64,000 nt of DNA from Arthrobacter sp. MYb229 (GTDB lineage: Bacteria; Actinomycetota; Actinomycetes; Actinomycetales; Micrococcaceae). The notes beneath the pieces were generated by a model. The model did no database searches. It saw nothing but the letters and a program-made list of their open reading frames with translations, and had not been told where the DNA came from. Location of the stretch: NCBI RefSeq assembly GCF_002975405.1, contig NZ_PCPS01000002.1, positions 868,001-932,000 on the forward strand, given 5' to 3'. The position numbers and the translations under genes are program-made. Positions 45,398 to 53,065 of this stretch are shown one piece after another (position 1 is the first letter of the stretch; the number at the start of each line of letters is the position of its first letter).

Positions 45398-46066
45398 ATG
45401 CAGTCGCTTTTCGATGACGGCGCCTTCGAGCGTCGGCCCCATACCGTGCGCGCGGGCGCGGTCCATCTGCCCAGCTGGCTAACCCGCGAGCAGCAGGACT
45501 GGATGACCGAACGCTTCCTGGATTGGGGCAATGGACCGGTCCCGCCGCATTCCACGCTGGTCAATGGACACCCGATGAAGGTCAAGACGGTATGCCTGGG
45601 CTGGCATTGGGGAAACTACACCTACACGCGCACCGCCGAAGACCTCAACGGCCAGCCGGTGCCACCGATGCCCGATTGGCTGGCGTCACTGGGACGGCGC
45701 GCGGTGCTGGAAACGACCGGGGACGGAGCAAAAGCCGCGGGCTACAACCCCGATGTGGCGATCATCAATTACTACCCGCCGGGCTCGACCATGGGCATGC
45801 ACCAAGACGCCGAAGAGAAAATCAACGCACCGATCGTCTCGCTGTCCATTGGCGAGAGCGCGAACTTCCGCTTGGGCAACAACGAGACGCGCACCAAGCC
45901 CTACCAAGATGTGCGTCTGGCTTCCGGAGACTTGTTCGTCTTCGAGGGTCCCGCCCGGTGGGCCTTCCATGCGGTGACGAAGATCTATCCGGGTACGGCT
46001 CCGGCCGGCTGGTCGCTGGGCAGCGGCCGGATCAACATCACGCTGCGTGAGACGGGGATGGGCTAG
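45398..46066 (+). CDS. alkB: AlkB-family Fe(II)/2-oxoglutarate dioxygenase (DNA repair)
   Basis: 222 residues. Iron ligands are visible in MGMHQDAEE (His, Asp) and WAFHAVTKI (His); the 2-oxoglutarate-binding Arg stands in RINITLRETG; NYYPPGSTMGMH is the usual lead-in. Removes alkyl lesions such as 1-methyladenine from DNA or RNA oxidatively. Ends four bases before the convergent gene. Confidence 0.92.
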   Translation: MQSLFDDGAFERRPHTVRAGAVHLPSWLTREQQDWMTERFLDWGNGPVPPHSTLVNGHPMKVKTVCLGWHWGNYTYTRTAEDLNGQPVPPMPDWLASLGRRAVLETTGDGAKAAGYNPDVAIINYYPPGSTMGMHQDAEEKINAPIVSLSIGESANFRLGNNETRTKPYQDVRLASGDLFVFEGPARWAFHAVTKIYPGTAPAGWSLGSGRINITLRETGMG

Positions 46067-46070
46067 GCCG

Positions 46071-47015
46071 CTATTCGGAGGCCAGATCGAGGGTGGCAAT
46101 GACCGCCCGGTGGTCGGAATCTCCCACCGCCAACGTGTCCGAGGAGCCGGTATCGAGGCCGCGAACCAGCACGTGGTCGATGCCCAACATGGGCATCGGA
46201 CGGTTCGGCCAGGTCATCCCGAACCCCCAGCCCTCATGCGGCACCTTGTTGAGCTGCTCCGAGACCGGCGAGAAATGGCGGTCGGCATTGGTCGCATTAA
46301 AATCGCCCAAGGCAATAATTTTCGCGCTCCGATCGGCGGCGAGCGTGCGTCCAAGATTGCTTAGCATCAGGTCGCGTTCCGCATGCTCCAGGGGCCGGGC
46401 CGAAGCCACGTGGACCGCGTACACCGTCACATCCCCGGCGTCGGTTCGAACGCGCAGCTTCACCGCCCGGGACCAACCCAACCCAAGGTCCAGCGGCTCT
46501 TCGTCGAGGATCGGATACTTGCTGTAGACCCCCACGGTTCCCACGGTGTACTGGTGCGGGTGGGTTTCTTCCAGCAGTGCAGCGACTTCCTGGGCCTGTC
46601 CTTCACCCAGTTCCTGCAGGCTTATCAGATCTGCGCCCGTGGCGAGGAGACCCTGTGCGGAGCTGTGCGCCCCGTCTTCGTGCACATTCTGCGTGGCGAC
46701 AATAAATTTGGCGGCCGGTTCGGGGGCATTGGCCGGCAGGAACGCCGCGCCAAAGATCCACGACCAAGCCACCAACGGAAGCAGGAGCACCAAAAAAGAG
46801 ATGCGGCCACGCGCCGCCAGCGCCCAGCAGAACAACAAGGGCACGCCGAGGCCTAGCCAGGGAGCCAAATTGTCCAGAAACAGTCCGAGCCCACCGCGTT
46901 CGGGGAAGCTGCGGTGGGCAACTAGCACTATGGTCAGTGCCAATGACAAAAGAACTATCAATAACCGGGCGGCCATCCGGCCGGCGGTGAGGCGTTTATG
47001 AGCTGCATGGGACAT
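46071..47015 (-). CDS. Membrane-anchored endonuclease/exonuclease/phosphatase-fold protein
   Basis: 314 residues from ATG 47015. Three hydrophobic segments in the first ~95 residues, then the EEP domain: VATQNVHEDG, DLISLQELGEGQ (catalytic Glu), VYAVHVAS, IALGDFNATNADRHF (Asp, Asn) and LGIDHVLVRG with DSDHRAV (catalytic Asp-His). The active site lies outside the membrane by topology. Could be a phospholipase, nuclease or phosphatase; not decidable. The coding start faces the divergent MFS gene. Confidence 0.82.
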   Translation of the reverse strand: MSHAAHKRLTAGRMAARLLIVLLSLALTIVLVAHRSFPERGGLGLFLDNLAPWLGLGVPLLFCWALAARGRISFLVLLLPLVAWSWIFGAAFLPANAPEPAAKFIVATQNVHEDGAHSSAQGLLATGADLISLQELGEGQAQEVAALLEETHPHQYTVGTVGVYSKYPILDEEPLDLGLGWSRAVKLRVRTDAGDVTVYAVHVASARPLEHAERDLMLSNLGRTLAADRSAKIIALGDFNATNADRHFSPVSEQLNKVPHEGWGFGMTWPNRPMPMLGIDHVLVRGLDTGSSDTLAVGDSDHRAVIATLDLASE

Positions 47016-47185
47016 GAGAATTCCACAGTGCCACATGTTCCTCGCCCAGCCGTGGATTGAGCGTGGAATACCCGCGCCGCGTTCTCTGTTGGGTACCCGA
47101 GAGGTATTGTCATTACGATTGATACGGGCGCCAACGTAGCCGTGCCATGAACACACCCGAATCGCAGCAAAGTAAGAGGCCCCCA

Positions 47186-48430
47186 ATGAACCGTTTAGCG
47201 CCCCCGCGGTATTTAGAAGGCAGGACACTGCTCTTCGCAATTATTGCCCTAGGCATGGGTGGCTTTGGCATCGGTGTGACCGAGTTCGCCATGATGGGCC
47301 TGCTCCAGGAAGGCGCTGAGGACCTGAACGTCACGAATTCCCAGATGGGGCTCGTGATCAGCACCTACGCGATCGGCGTGGTTGTCGGTGCGCCGCTGTT
47401 GACCGCGGTCGCCGCAAAAATCCCGAAAAAGCGTGCGGTGCAGCTACTGATCCTGCTCTTTGCCGTGGCAAATCTTTCCTCATTCTTCGCTCCGGATTAC
47501 GGAACCATGCTGTTCACCCGGTTCCTTTCCGGACTGCCGCACGGGGCCTACTTCGGGTTGGCAGGTGTGCTGGCAGGTAATTTGGTGCCCGGCAGCATGC
47601 GTGGGCGAGCCATCGCGTGGGTAATGCTGGGCCTGTCGGTGGCAAACGTCGGCGGTGTCCCCTTGGTGACCTTGCTGGGCCAGGAAGTCGGATGGCGTTC
47701 GATGTTCCTTGTGGTCACCGCGGTGGGGCTGCTCACCTTTGCCTTGATCACTATTTTCGTCCCACTGCGCAGGGCCGAAGCGGGAGCAAGTATGCGCCGC
47801 GAACTTTCGGCGCTTAAAAGCCTGCAAGTCTGGTTGGCCATGGCAACCGGCATCGTAGGCTTCGGTGGGTTCTTCGCGGTCTACTCCTATATTTCTCCAA
47901 CCCTCACCGACGAAACCGGGCTGGATATTGTGCTGGTTCCACTGGCCCTGGCGCTCTACGGGGTGGGCATGGTGGTCGGCTCGTTGATCGGAGGACGGCT
48001 GGCCGACTGGTCGGTGTTCGGAGCGATCAAGCTGGCCAGTGTGCTCATGGTTATCAGCATGCTGGTGTTTGCCGCCGTTGCCTCGTGGGTGATCCCAACA
48101 CTCATCATGGTGTTCGTCCTGGGCAGCGTCGGTTCGCTGCTGATCCCGAGCCTGCAGACGCTGCTGATGGATTCGGCCCCACATGCGCAGTCGTTGGCTG
48201 CGTCGCTGAACCACTCGGCGCTCAACGTGGCCAATGCCCTCGGCGCTGCGCTCGGCGCGATCGTGATCAGCGCGGGCCTGGGCTACCGTGCGCCGTCGGT
48301 GGTCGGGGCCGGACTTGCGGCCTTGGGCTTATTGATCGCGTGGATTACCCAGCTCCGAGCCCAAAAGCTTGGCCTGGTTATCGGCGCGGCAGCGGTTCTC
48401 GAGCGGGTCGACGCGCCGGAACAACACTAA
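47186..48430 (+). CDS. MFS transporter, DHA1 family (drug/sugar efflux type)
   Basis: 414 residues from ATG 47186, chosen for AAGAGG upstream; ATG 47147 lacks a site. Twelve hydrophobic helices; GIGVTEFAMMGLLQEGAEDLNVTNSQMG and the motif A region RFLSGLPHGAYFGLAGVLAGNL are typical of AraJ/YdhP-like DHA1 exporters. Substrate unknown. Ends before a two-way terminator. Confidence 0.85.
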   Translation: MNRLAPPRYLEGRTLLFAIIALGMGGFGIGVTEFAMMGLLQEGAEDLNVTNSQMGLVISTYAIGVVVGAPLLTAVAAKIPKKRAVQLLILLFAVANLSSFFAPDYGTMLFTRFLSGLPHGAYFGLAGVLAGNLVPGSMRGRAIAWVMLGLSVANVGGVPLVTLLGQEVGWRSMFLVVTAVGLLTFALITIFVPLRRAEAGASMRRELSALKSLQVWLAMATGIVGFGGFFAVYSYISPTLTDETGLDIVLVPLALALYGVGMVVGSLIGGRLADWSVFGAIKLASVLMVISMLVFAAVASWVIPTLIMVFVLGSVGSLLIPSLQTLLMDSAPHAQSLAASLNHSALNVANALGAALGAIVISAGLGYRAPSVVGAGLAALGLLIAWITQLRAQKLGLVIGAAAVLERVDAPEQH

Positions 48431-48448
48431 ACAACAAATGCAACTAGG

Positions 48449-48485
48449 TGCGGGGCGTGGATCCATTGGATCCACGCCCCGCACT
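48449..48485. terminator. Two-way terminator between MFS and VOC genes
   Basis: Perfect 17-bp arms (48449-48465 and 48469-48485; outer part GTGCGGGGCGTGGATCC) with loop ATT, between convergent genes. Confidence 0.8.
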
Positions 48486-48497
48486 CATCTGTACTGG

Positions 48498-48932
48498 TTA
48501 GCCCTCTTGGCTTCCTACGGCACCGATATTGAACATCCAACACACCCCGAACTTGTCGGTCAGCATTCCGAACGAGTCACCCCACGGGGCCTTGGCCAGC
48601 GGTTCATCGATGCGCGAACCGTCGGAAAGCTTCTCCCACCAGGCGGTGAGCTTCGCTTCATCTGCGGGGTCGGTGGCATCGTTGCTCAGGGCAATGGTGC
48701 CGTTTCCGGTCACATTCATTTCCGGCATGGCATCGGAACCCATCAGGTGCAGTCCGCGATCGACGAATAAGGAAGAGTGCATGATCAGGTCGGCGGTGGC
48801 GGGATTGCCGTCATCCATTCCTTCTTTGAATGTCATGGCGGAGTATTCTCCGCCGAAAACGGAGTGGTAGTACTCCATTGCCTCGCGGGCGACGCCGCCA
48901 AATTGCAGATAAGGGGTCATAGCAACGGACAT
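48498..48932 (-). CDS. VOC-family (PhnB/glyoxalase-like) protein
   Basis: 144 residues from ATG 48932 (AAAGG upstream). Words typical of the PhnB-like group: MTPYLQFGGVAREAMEYYHSVFGG, ADLIMHSSLF, LHLMGSD and KFGVCWMFNIG. Beta-alpha-beta-beta-beta fold dimer with a metal site in many members; role unknown. Confidence 0.85.
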   Translation of the reverse strand: MSVAMTPYLQFGGVAREAMEYYHSVFGGEYSAMTFKEGMDDGNPATADLIMHSSLFVDRGLHLMGSDAMPEMNVTGNGTIALSNDATDPADEAKLTAWWEKLSDGSRIDEPLAKAPWGDSFGMLTDKFGVCWMFNIGAVGSQEG

Positions 48933-49125
48933 TGGGAAGTTACCTTTCGCCGAAGTTCGTAGGACTGATCCGTCCACGAGGCACATTCTTCCACCGGAAC
49001 TCGAGGATGGGAAGAGGCGCTGTGATTAGCCTCTCGGAATCCCGATTGGTATTTATCTGCAGGCTCCGGTAGAGTTATATCTCGGTTCGGAGGTCCAAAA
49101 GATCGCAAGAACTAAACCTTCATCT

Positions 49126-49198
49126 GGGGGTATGGCGCAGTTGGTAGCGCGTCTGCATGGCATGCAGAAGGTCAGGGGTTCGAATCCCCTTACCTCCA
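49126..49198 (+). tRNA. tRNA-Ala (anticodon GGC)
   Basis: Full cloverleaf: acceptor GGGGGTA pairs with TACCTCC (one G-T), D arm GCGC...GCGC, anticodon stem TCTGC/GCAGA with loop ATGGCAT, T arm with GGTTCGAATCC. No encoded CCA. Its 3' end is repeated at 50148-50162. Confidence 0.95.
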
Positions 49199-49201
49199 CA
49201 G
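49187..49201 (+). repeat. att-like direct repeat, copy in tRNA 3' end
   Basis: CCCTTACCTCCACAG covers the end of the tRNA and three bases beyond. Exact second copy 961 bp downstream. Repeats of a tRNA 3' end are the usual mark of integration by a tyrosine recombinase. Confidence 0.7.
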
Positions 49202-49204
49202 TGT

Positions 49205-49252
49205 AATGTCTCGGGACATCGGTAGAACGATGTCCCGAGACATTAGTCTTTT
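49205..49252. terminator. Hairpin just after the tRNA, probably from the inserted element
   Basis: Perfect 17-bp arms 49205-49221 and 49228-49244 around GTAGAA, then AGTCTTTT. Acts as terminator for the tRNA and for the leftward transposase, or is part of the IS end. Confidence 0.7.
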
Positions 49253-49257
49253 AACTG

Positions 49258-50160
49258 TCACCTATTCAGGCGAGAAATTGCTTTTTGGTAGTTCTTCGAT
49301 GGATCGATTTTGAAGTACCTGATGATTTCTCCGGTTTTTCTGTTGATGACGGTTACGTCCCGATCATCAATGAGCATCCGGACCGGAACGCCTGAATAGG
49401 TGCGTCCCATTCCGAGGTGGCGAAGCTGCCCTCCGTAACGTAGCGTCAGCTTTCCGTCCTTGTCCACGGTGTCTGTTCTGATGCGCCGTTCGTCCTTTGG
49501 AAGCGGTTTCGGAACGGCTTTCGCTGTTGCCGTGTAGCGCAGATATGGTGGTTTCCTCCCCGCTGCTTTGTGTGGCCTTTCCATGTTGTAGACGTGCTTG
49601 AATTCCTCAAGTTGCTCGTTGAGTTGGGCGACGGTTTTGGCCCGTGGTTGGGCATTGAGCCAGAGCTTGAGCGTGCGATGGAATCGTTCAATCTTGCCCT
49701 GGGTTTGAGGGTGGTTCGGTGAGCCGTTGATCTGCTTGATGTCCCATTCCTGGAGCAGCTTCTCGAACTGGTTCTTCGCTGGTTCATCTCCGTTGATCTT
49801 GCCGGTGAAGCGGGTGGTGAAAACCAGTCCGTTATCGGTCAATGAGGACTGTGGTCGGCCGTGTTCCTCGCAGGCTTGGGTGAACTGTTTTGCTACGTGG
49901 TGCCCAGTCACGCGCCGGTATGCGCGGATGCTGATGAGGAATCTGGAGTGGTCATCGATGTAGTCCAGGATTTCGGTGTCGCTGCCGTCGGCCAGTCTCC
50001 AGTGGGTGAAATCCGATTGCCACATTTCGTTGGGGAGCGCGGCTTCGAAGCGGATCAGGGAGCTTTTCGGGCGTTTTTGGGGTTGGTCGGTGACGTGGTT
50101 GGCTTGGCGCAGAATGCGGTGGACGGTGGATTTTGAGGGTGCCGACACCCTTACCTCCAC
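49258..50160 (-). pseudogene. IS481-type transposase, 5'-truncated
   Basis: About 295 IS-derived residues remain. The DDE core is complete by eye: MWQSDFTHW (D), SLTDNGLVF (D), QTQGKIERFHRTLK (E). The N-terminal helix-turn-helix part of some 80-100 residues is missing. The reading frame begins inside the tRNA-derived repeat (MEVRV) and enters transposase sequence at SAPSKSTVHRIL. Full-length relatives have about 390 residues. It is unlikely to be active. Confidence 0.82.
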
Positions 50161-50162
50161 AG
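50148..50162 (+). repeat. att-like direct repeat, distal copy
   Basis: Exact copy of CCCTTACCTCCACAG; the base before it differs from the tRNA (A instead of C), marking the end of identity. Confidence 0.7.
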
Positions 50163-50165
50163 ATT

Positions 50166-50208
50166 AAAATCCCGGTATCACTTGCATAAAGTGATACCGG
50201 GATTTTTT
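50166..50208 (+). terminator. Strong terminator, probably the original tRNA terminator
   Basis: Perfect 17-bp arms 50166-50182 and 50190-50206 with loop TGCATAA, ending in TTTTTT. Lies directly after the distal tRNA-end copy, as it would after the tRNA before the insertion. Confidence 0.85.
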
Positions 50209-50280
50209 CGCTTAAACTTCTGCGACCCTTTACCGAATTCCGCTGGGGCCAGCCGAAGGAACTCGGGACGCGCCGGGCGC

Positions 50281-50880
50281 CTAGCCGTGCTGCGGGCTCG
50301 GGTCGCCGATATGGCCCTCGGCGCTGGCGTCCAGCACGCGGGCAACAAAAGCCGCGTACTCGCCCATGTAGTGCTTCAGGAAGTCGGCCGTCGAATGATT
50401 GTGCACATTGCCCTCGGCATCGAAGTCTTCTTGGTTGAATGCCAGATAGACCTCGGGGGAGTTCAGTTGCGGGGAGTCGAGGAAGCTGAGCACGCCGCGC
50501 ATCGAGGACTGCATCACCGCGGTGCCGATGGCGCCCATTGAGGCTCCGACCAGTCCGCTGGGCTTGCGGGCGAATGAGTTGGTGCCCCACGGTCGCGAAC
50601 CCCAGTCGATCGCATTTTTCAGCGCACCGGGAATCGAGCGATTGTATTCGGGGGAGATGAACAACAACCCGTCCGAAGCTTCGATGGCGCGTTTGAGTTC
50701 GGTACCGACGGAAGGGTAGTCCTCGTCGTAATCGTAGCTGTAGAGCGGCAGGTCCTTGATCGGGATTTCGGTGAATTTCAGATTCTCCGGGGCCAGCTTG
50801 ATCAGGGCCTTGGACAACGTGCGGTTGATGGAATTCGTGGCTAGCGAACCGACAAAATAGCCGATGCTGTACTGTCTCAT
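50281..50880 (-). CDS. NADPH-dependent FMN reductase / quinone reductase
   Basis: 199 residues, flavodoxin-like fold. GYFVGSLATNSINRTLSKALIKL (phosphate loop for FMN), PLYSYDYDED, and LFISPEYNRSIPGALKNAIDW (the SPEYN motif of the family). Reduces FMN, quinones or azo dyes with NADPH. No operon partner. Confidence 0.9.
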   Translation of the reverse strand: MRQYSIGYFVGSLATNSINRTLSKALIKLAPENLKFTEIPIKDLPLYSYDYDEDYPSVGTELKRAIEASDGLLFISPEYNRSIPGALKNAIDWGSRPWGTNSFARKPSGLVGASMGAIGTAVMQSSMRGVLSFLDSPQLNSPEVYLAFNQEDFDAEGNVHNHSTADFLKHYMGEYAAFVARVLDASAEGHIGDPSPQHG

Positions 50881-51018
50881 GTCCCCAGTTCACCACCGTC
50901 GCCGGCATCCGTCCAGAGATTTCCGAACAGGAAAATTGCCGCGCATAATTGCCTCGAGGCGCAACGGAATGACGCACGCCGAGAGCCTGCGTCATTCTAT
51001 TGCGCCTCAGGTCAGCGA

Positions 51019-51285
51019 CTACTGCAAGGGATCTTTCGGGTTGGGCAGCCGATAAACTCTTTCATCATCCACCGACTGCACGCCTTCGACTTGCTGCAGC
51101 TGGGCGCGCAGTTCCTCGTCGCCGTGGCCGATCACCTGGCCTAGCGTGCCAAGCACCTTGTTGATCCGCAGCCCGGAGGCTTCCAGCGAACTGACCACCT
51201 GATCGATCCGCGCGGTATAGGTCGCGGTCACGGTCACGATATAGGTGTGCGAGGACGTCACCCGATCGTCCGATGATTCGCTCAT
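51019..51285 (-). CDS. Free-standing I9-like subtilase propeptide/inhibitor
   Basis: 88 residues from ATG 51285, 13 bp after the stop of the subtilase gene. Pattern of an inhibitor I9 domain: YIVTVTATYTARIDQVVSSLEASGLRINKVL, then LRAQLQQVEGVQSVDDERVYRL, giving the beta-alpha-beta-beta-alpha-beta ferredoxin-like order. As a separate cytoplasmic protein it would act as inhibitor or folding helper in trans of the protease made just before it. Confidence 0.68.
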   Translation of the reverse strand: MSESSDDRVTSSHTYIVTVTATYTARIDQVVSSLEASGLRINKVLGTLGQVIGHGDEELRAQLQQVEGVQSVDDERVYRLPNPKDPLQ

Positions 51286-51298
51286 GATCTCCCTGCCC

Positions 51299-52495
51299 CT
51301 AAGCTTCGGCCGGTGGCGGAGCTTGGGTGAGGCCTGAGCCAACGTCCACGGAGAACAGCTCCAAACGCTGGGCCTCTTGCACGAGCTCGGCCCACAACTC
51401 ACGCGCCCGGAAGCCGGTGGCCTCGGCTAGTAACGCCGCGATGCCGGCCACATGCGGGGTGGCCATGGAGGTGCCGCTGATGGTGTTGTATCGTTCGGCC
51501 CCCGGCCAAGAGGAATAGACGGCTACACCCGGACCGGAAATATCCACCTGGCCGCCACGGCCGGGCAGCGTGCGGGCGGAGAAGTCGGCTATATTCAGCG
51601 TGTTATCCAGCGCGCCGACCGCCATCACGTAGGGGCTGTTGGCCGGTGCCCCGACGAACCCTGCGTTCCCCTGGGAGCGTTGGGCGTTGTTGCCCGCCGC
51701 GGCGATGATCAGCGAACCGAGTTCCAATGCCCGGCGTCCGGCGGTCACATAGGGCGGGTGCACTTGCTGCACATCGGCCCCCAGCGACATGGAGATCACC
51801 TGGCATTCGTTTTCCAGGGCCCAGTCGATACCGGCCAGGATGGTTGCGTCAGACCCGGAGCCGTCGGCGCCAAGCACCTTGCCCGCGTAGATATCCGCCC
51901 CGGAGGCCACCCCGTAGCCGCGGCCGTCAGCCAGGGTGCGTGGGCCGCAGGAAGAACCGATGCAATGGGTGCCATGTCCGTGGCCATCTTGGGCGTCCTC
52001 GCCCGGGACGAAGGATTTGGACACCACCGTGCGTCCGGCGAAGTCGGGGTGGGCTAGGTCGAAGCCGGTGTCCAGCACCGCTACCTTGATGCCGGCGCCG
52101 GTGAATTTGGAGTCGACCGCGGCTACCGCCTGCAAGCCCCAGGTTGCCTGATCGGTGTCGTTGAATGAATCGGTGGGCTGCGCGGTGGGCTCTGCCGACA
52201 GGGCGTGGTACACCATCTCGGGAACGACGCGGGTTGGCATACTCCGGCTGGCGCAACGCGCCTGGAACTCGTTGAGATGCTCCGCGGCGCTGCTGACCAC
52301 GGCGATGCCGAGCCGCGGGAAGTATTCGGTCAGGCCATAACCTTCGGACTCGAGAATCTGCGGGACATCCTCGGAAAGGGCGCGGATCCCAACGCTTTCG
52401 GTTTCGGTTTGTTCGGCCGAGTCGAAGACCAGCACGTAGCGGCCAGGAATAGGGGTAGCGCTAGAACGGAGAAAGGGAACCTCTGGGGTGAACAT
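51299..52495 (-). CDS. S8 serine peptidase, cytoplasmic, paired with inhibitor
   Basis: 398 residues without signal peptide. N-terminal ~95 residues resemble a prodomain (RYVLVFDSAEQTE). The triad is intact: Asp in AVLDTGFD (~144), His in GHGTHCIG (~174), Ser in SGTSMATPHVAG (~343), oxyanion Asn in AAAGNN. Closer to classic subtilisin/ISP than the two module proteases at 4-11 kb and lacks their promoter element. Intracellular subtilisins act in protein turnover; the trans inhibitor next to it would keep it in check. Confidence 0.88.
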   Translation of the reverse strand: MFTPEVPFLRSSATPIPGRYVLVFDSAEQTETESVGIRALSEDVPQILESEGYGLTEYFPRLGIAVVSSAAEHLNEFQARCASRSMPTRVVPEMVYHALSAEPTAQPTDSFNDTDQATWGLQAVAAVDSKFTGAGIKVAVLDTGFDLAHPDFAGRTVVSKSFVPGEDAQDGHGHGTHCIGSSCGPRTLADGRGYGVASGADIYAGKVLGADGSGSDATILAGIDWALENECQVISMSLGADVQQVHPPYVTAGRRALELGSLIIAAAGNNAQRSQGNAGFVGAPANSPYVMAVGALDNTLNIADFSARTLPGRGGQVDISGPGVAVYSSWPGAERYNTISGTSMATPHVAGIAALLAEATGFRARELWAELVQEAQRLELFSVDVGSGLTQAPPPAEA

Positions 52496-53065
52496 GGTCG
52501 ACTCCTTCAGAACAAGTCAGCTTCCAGCTCCGCGCCGCCAGGTGAATTCATCCGCTGCCGAAGCTGTGGTTACCTAGCACTGTACCGGGCTTGGTATGCG
52601 CGTCACCACGATTTGGCAAGGAAACTTTTCGCTCTGCGCACTGCGCAGGCGGAACTGCCCGAAGTGCTAGTGAATTGCGTTCGGGTAGCGGCCGAGTCGG
52701 AGATGAATGAATATTTCGCCCCAAATCGTGCCGCGCAGATGAGATGAATTTTCTCTCAATAACTTGACGTCAGGATTTGCGGACCACGCGCTGGGAATCC
52801 GTGGAAAACTGCGGCCATTCCTGTGCGGGCGCTTCGCTAGAATCATTCGTCGTCTCGGCAAACGCACTAGTCAAGTTCTGATCAATGGTCAACTGAACGA
52901 GATTTTGATTATTTTTCGCCTGCGCGTGTAGCGCAGAGCAAAGCTGCTGCTCATGGCGCCGAAGACACATGGAAGAAGGGACTAATTTTCCCGCTGCCAC
53001 TTGTATCTTAGTCCGCGACGCATAAGGGTGTTAAACCATAGGGCAATACTCGCAGCAAAGGATAA
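52496..53065. other. Long intergenic region, possible small minus-strand gene
   Basis: 570 bases before the BCCT gene. One minus-strand frame (52770-52970, about 66 residues, MCLRRHEQQLCSALHAQAK...) has protein-like composition but no ribosome site, so I do not call it a gene. No repeat or RNA is evident. The stretch should hold the promoters of the flanking divergent genes. Confidence 0.4.

Larger units (their letters stand above)
49202..50162. mobile_element. Integrated islet or decayed element at tRNA-Ala
   Basis: The interval between the two 15-bp copies of the tRNA end holds only a hairpin and a truncated transposase. The hairpin expected right after the tRNA (50166-50208) now stands outside the second copy. 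This fits an island that integrated at the tRNA and later lost its integrase and cargo. Confidence 0.6.

Noticed and set aside
50166-50208. GTATCAC at the terminator as a third copy of the sigma promoter
   Set aside because: It is part of a hairpin arm and lacks the CTCCTA block at the right distance.
51299-52560. Module promoter element upstream of the third subtilase
   Set aside because: I looked for GTATCACCG-N13-CTCCTA before 52495 and found no match, so this protease is probably not under the module sigma factor.
52770-53000. 76-codon minus-strand frame before the BCCT gene
   Set aside because: No ribosome site and no family similarity; kept only as a remark in the gap entry.
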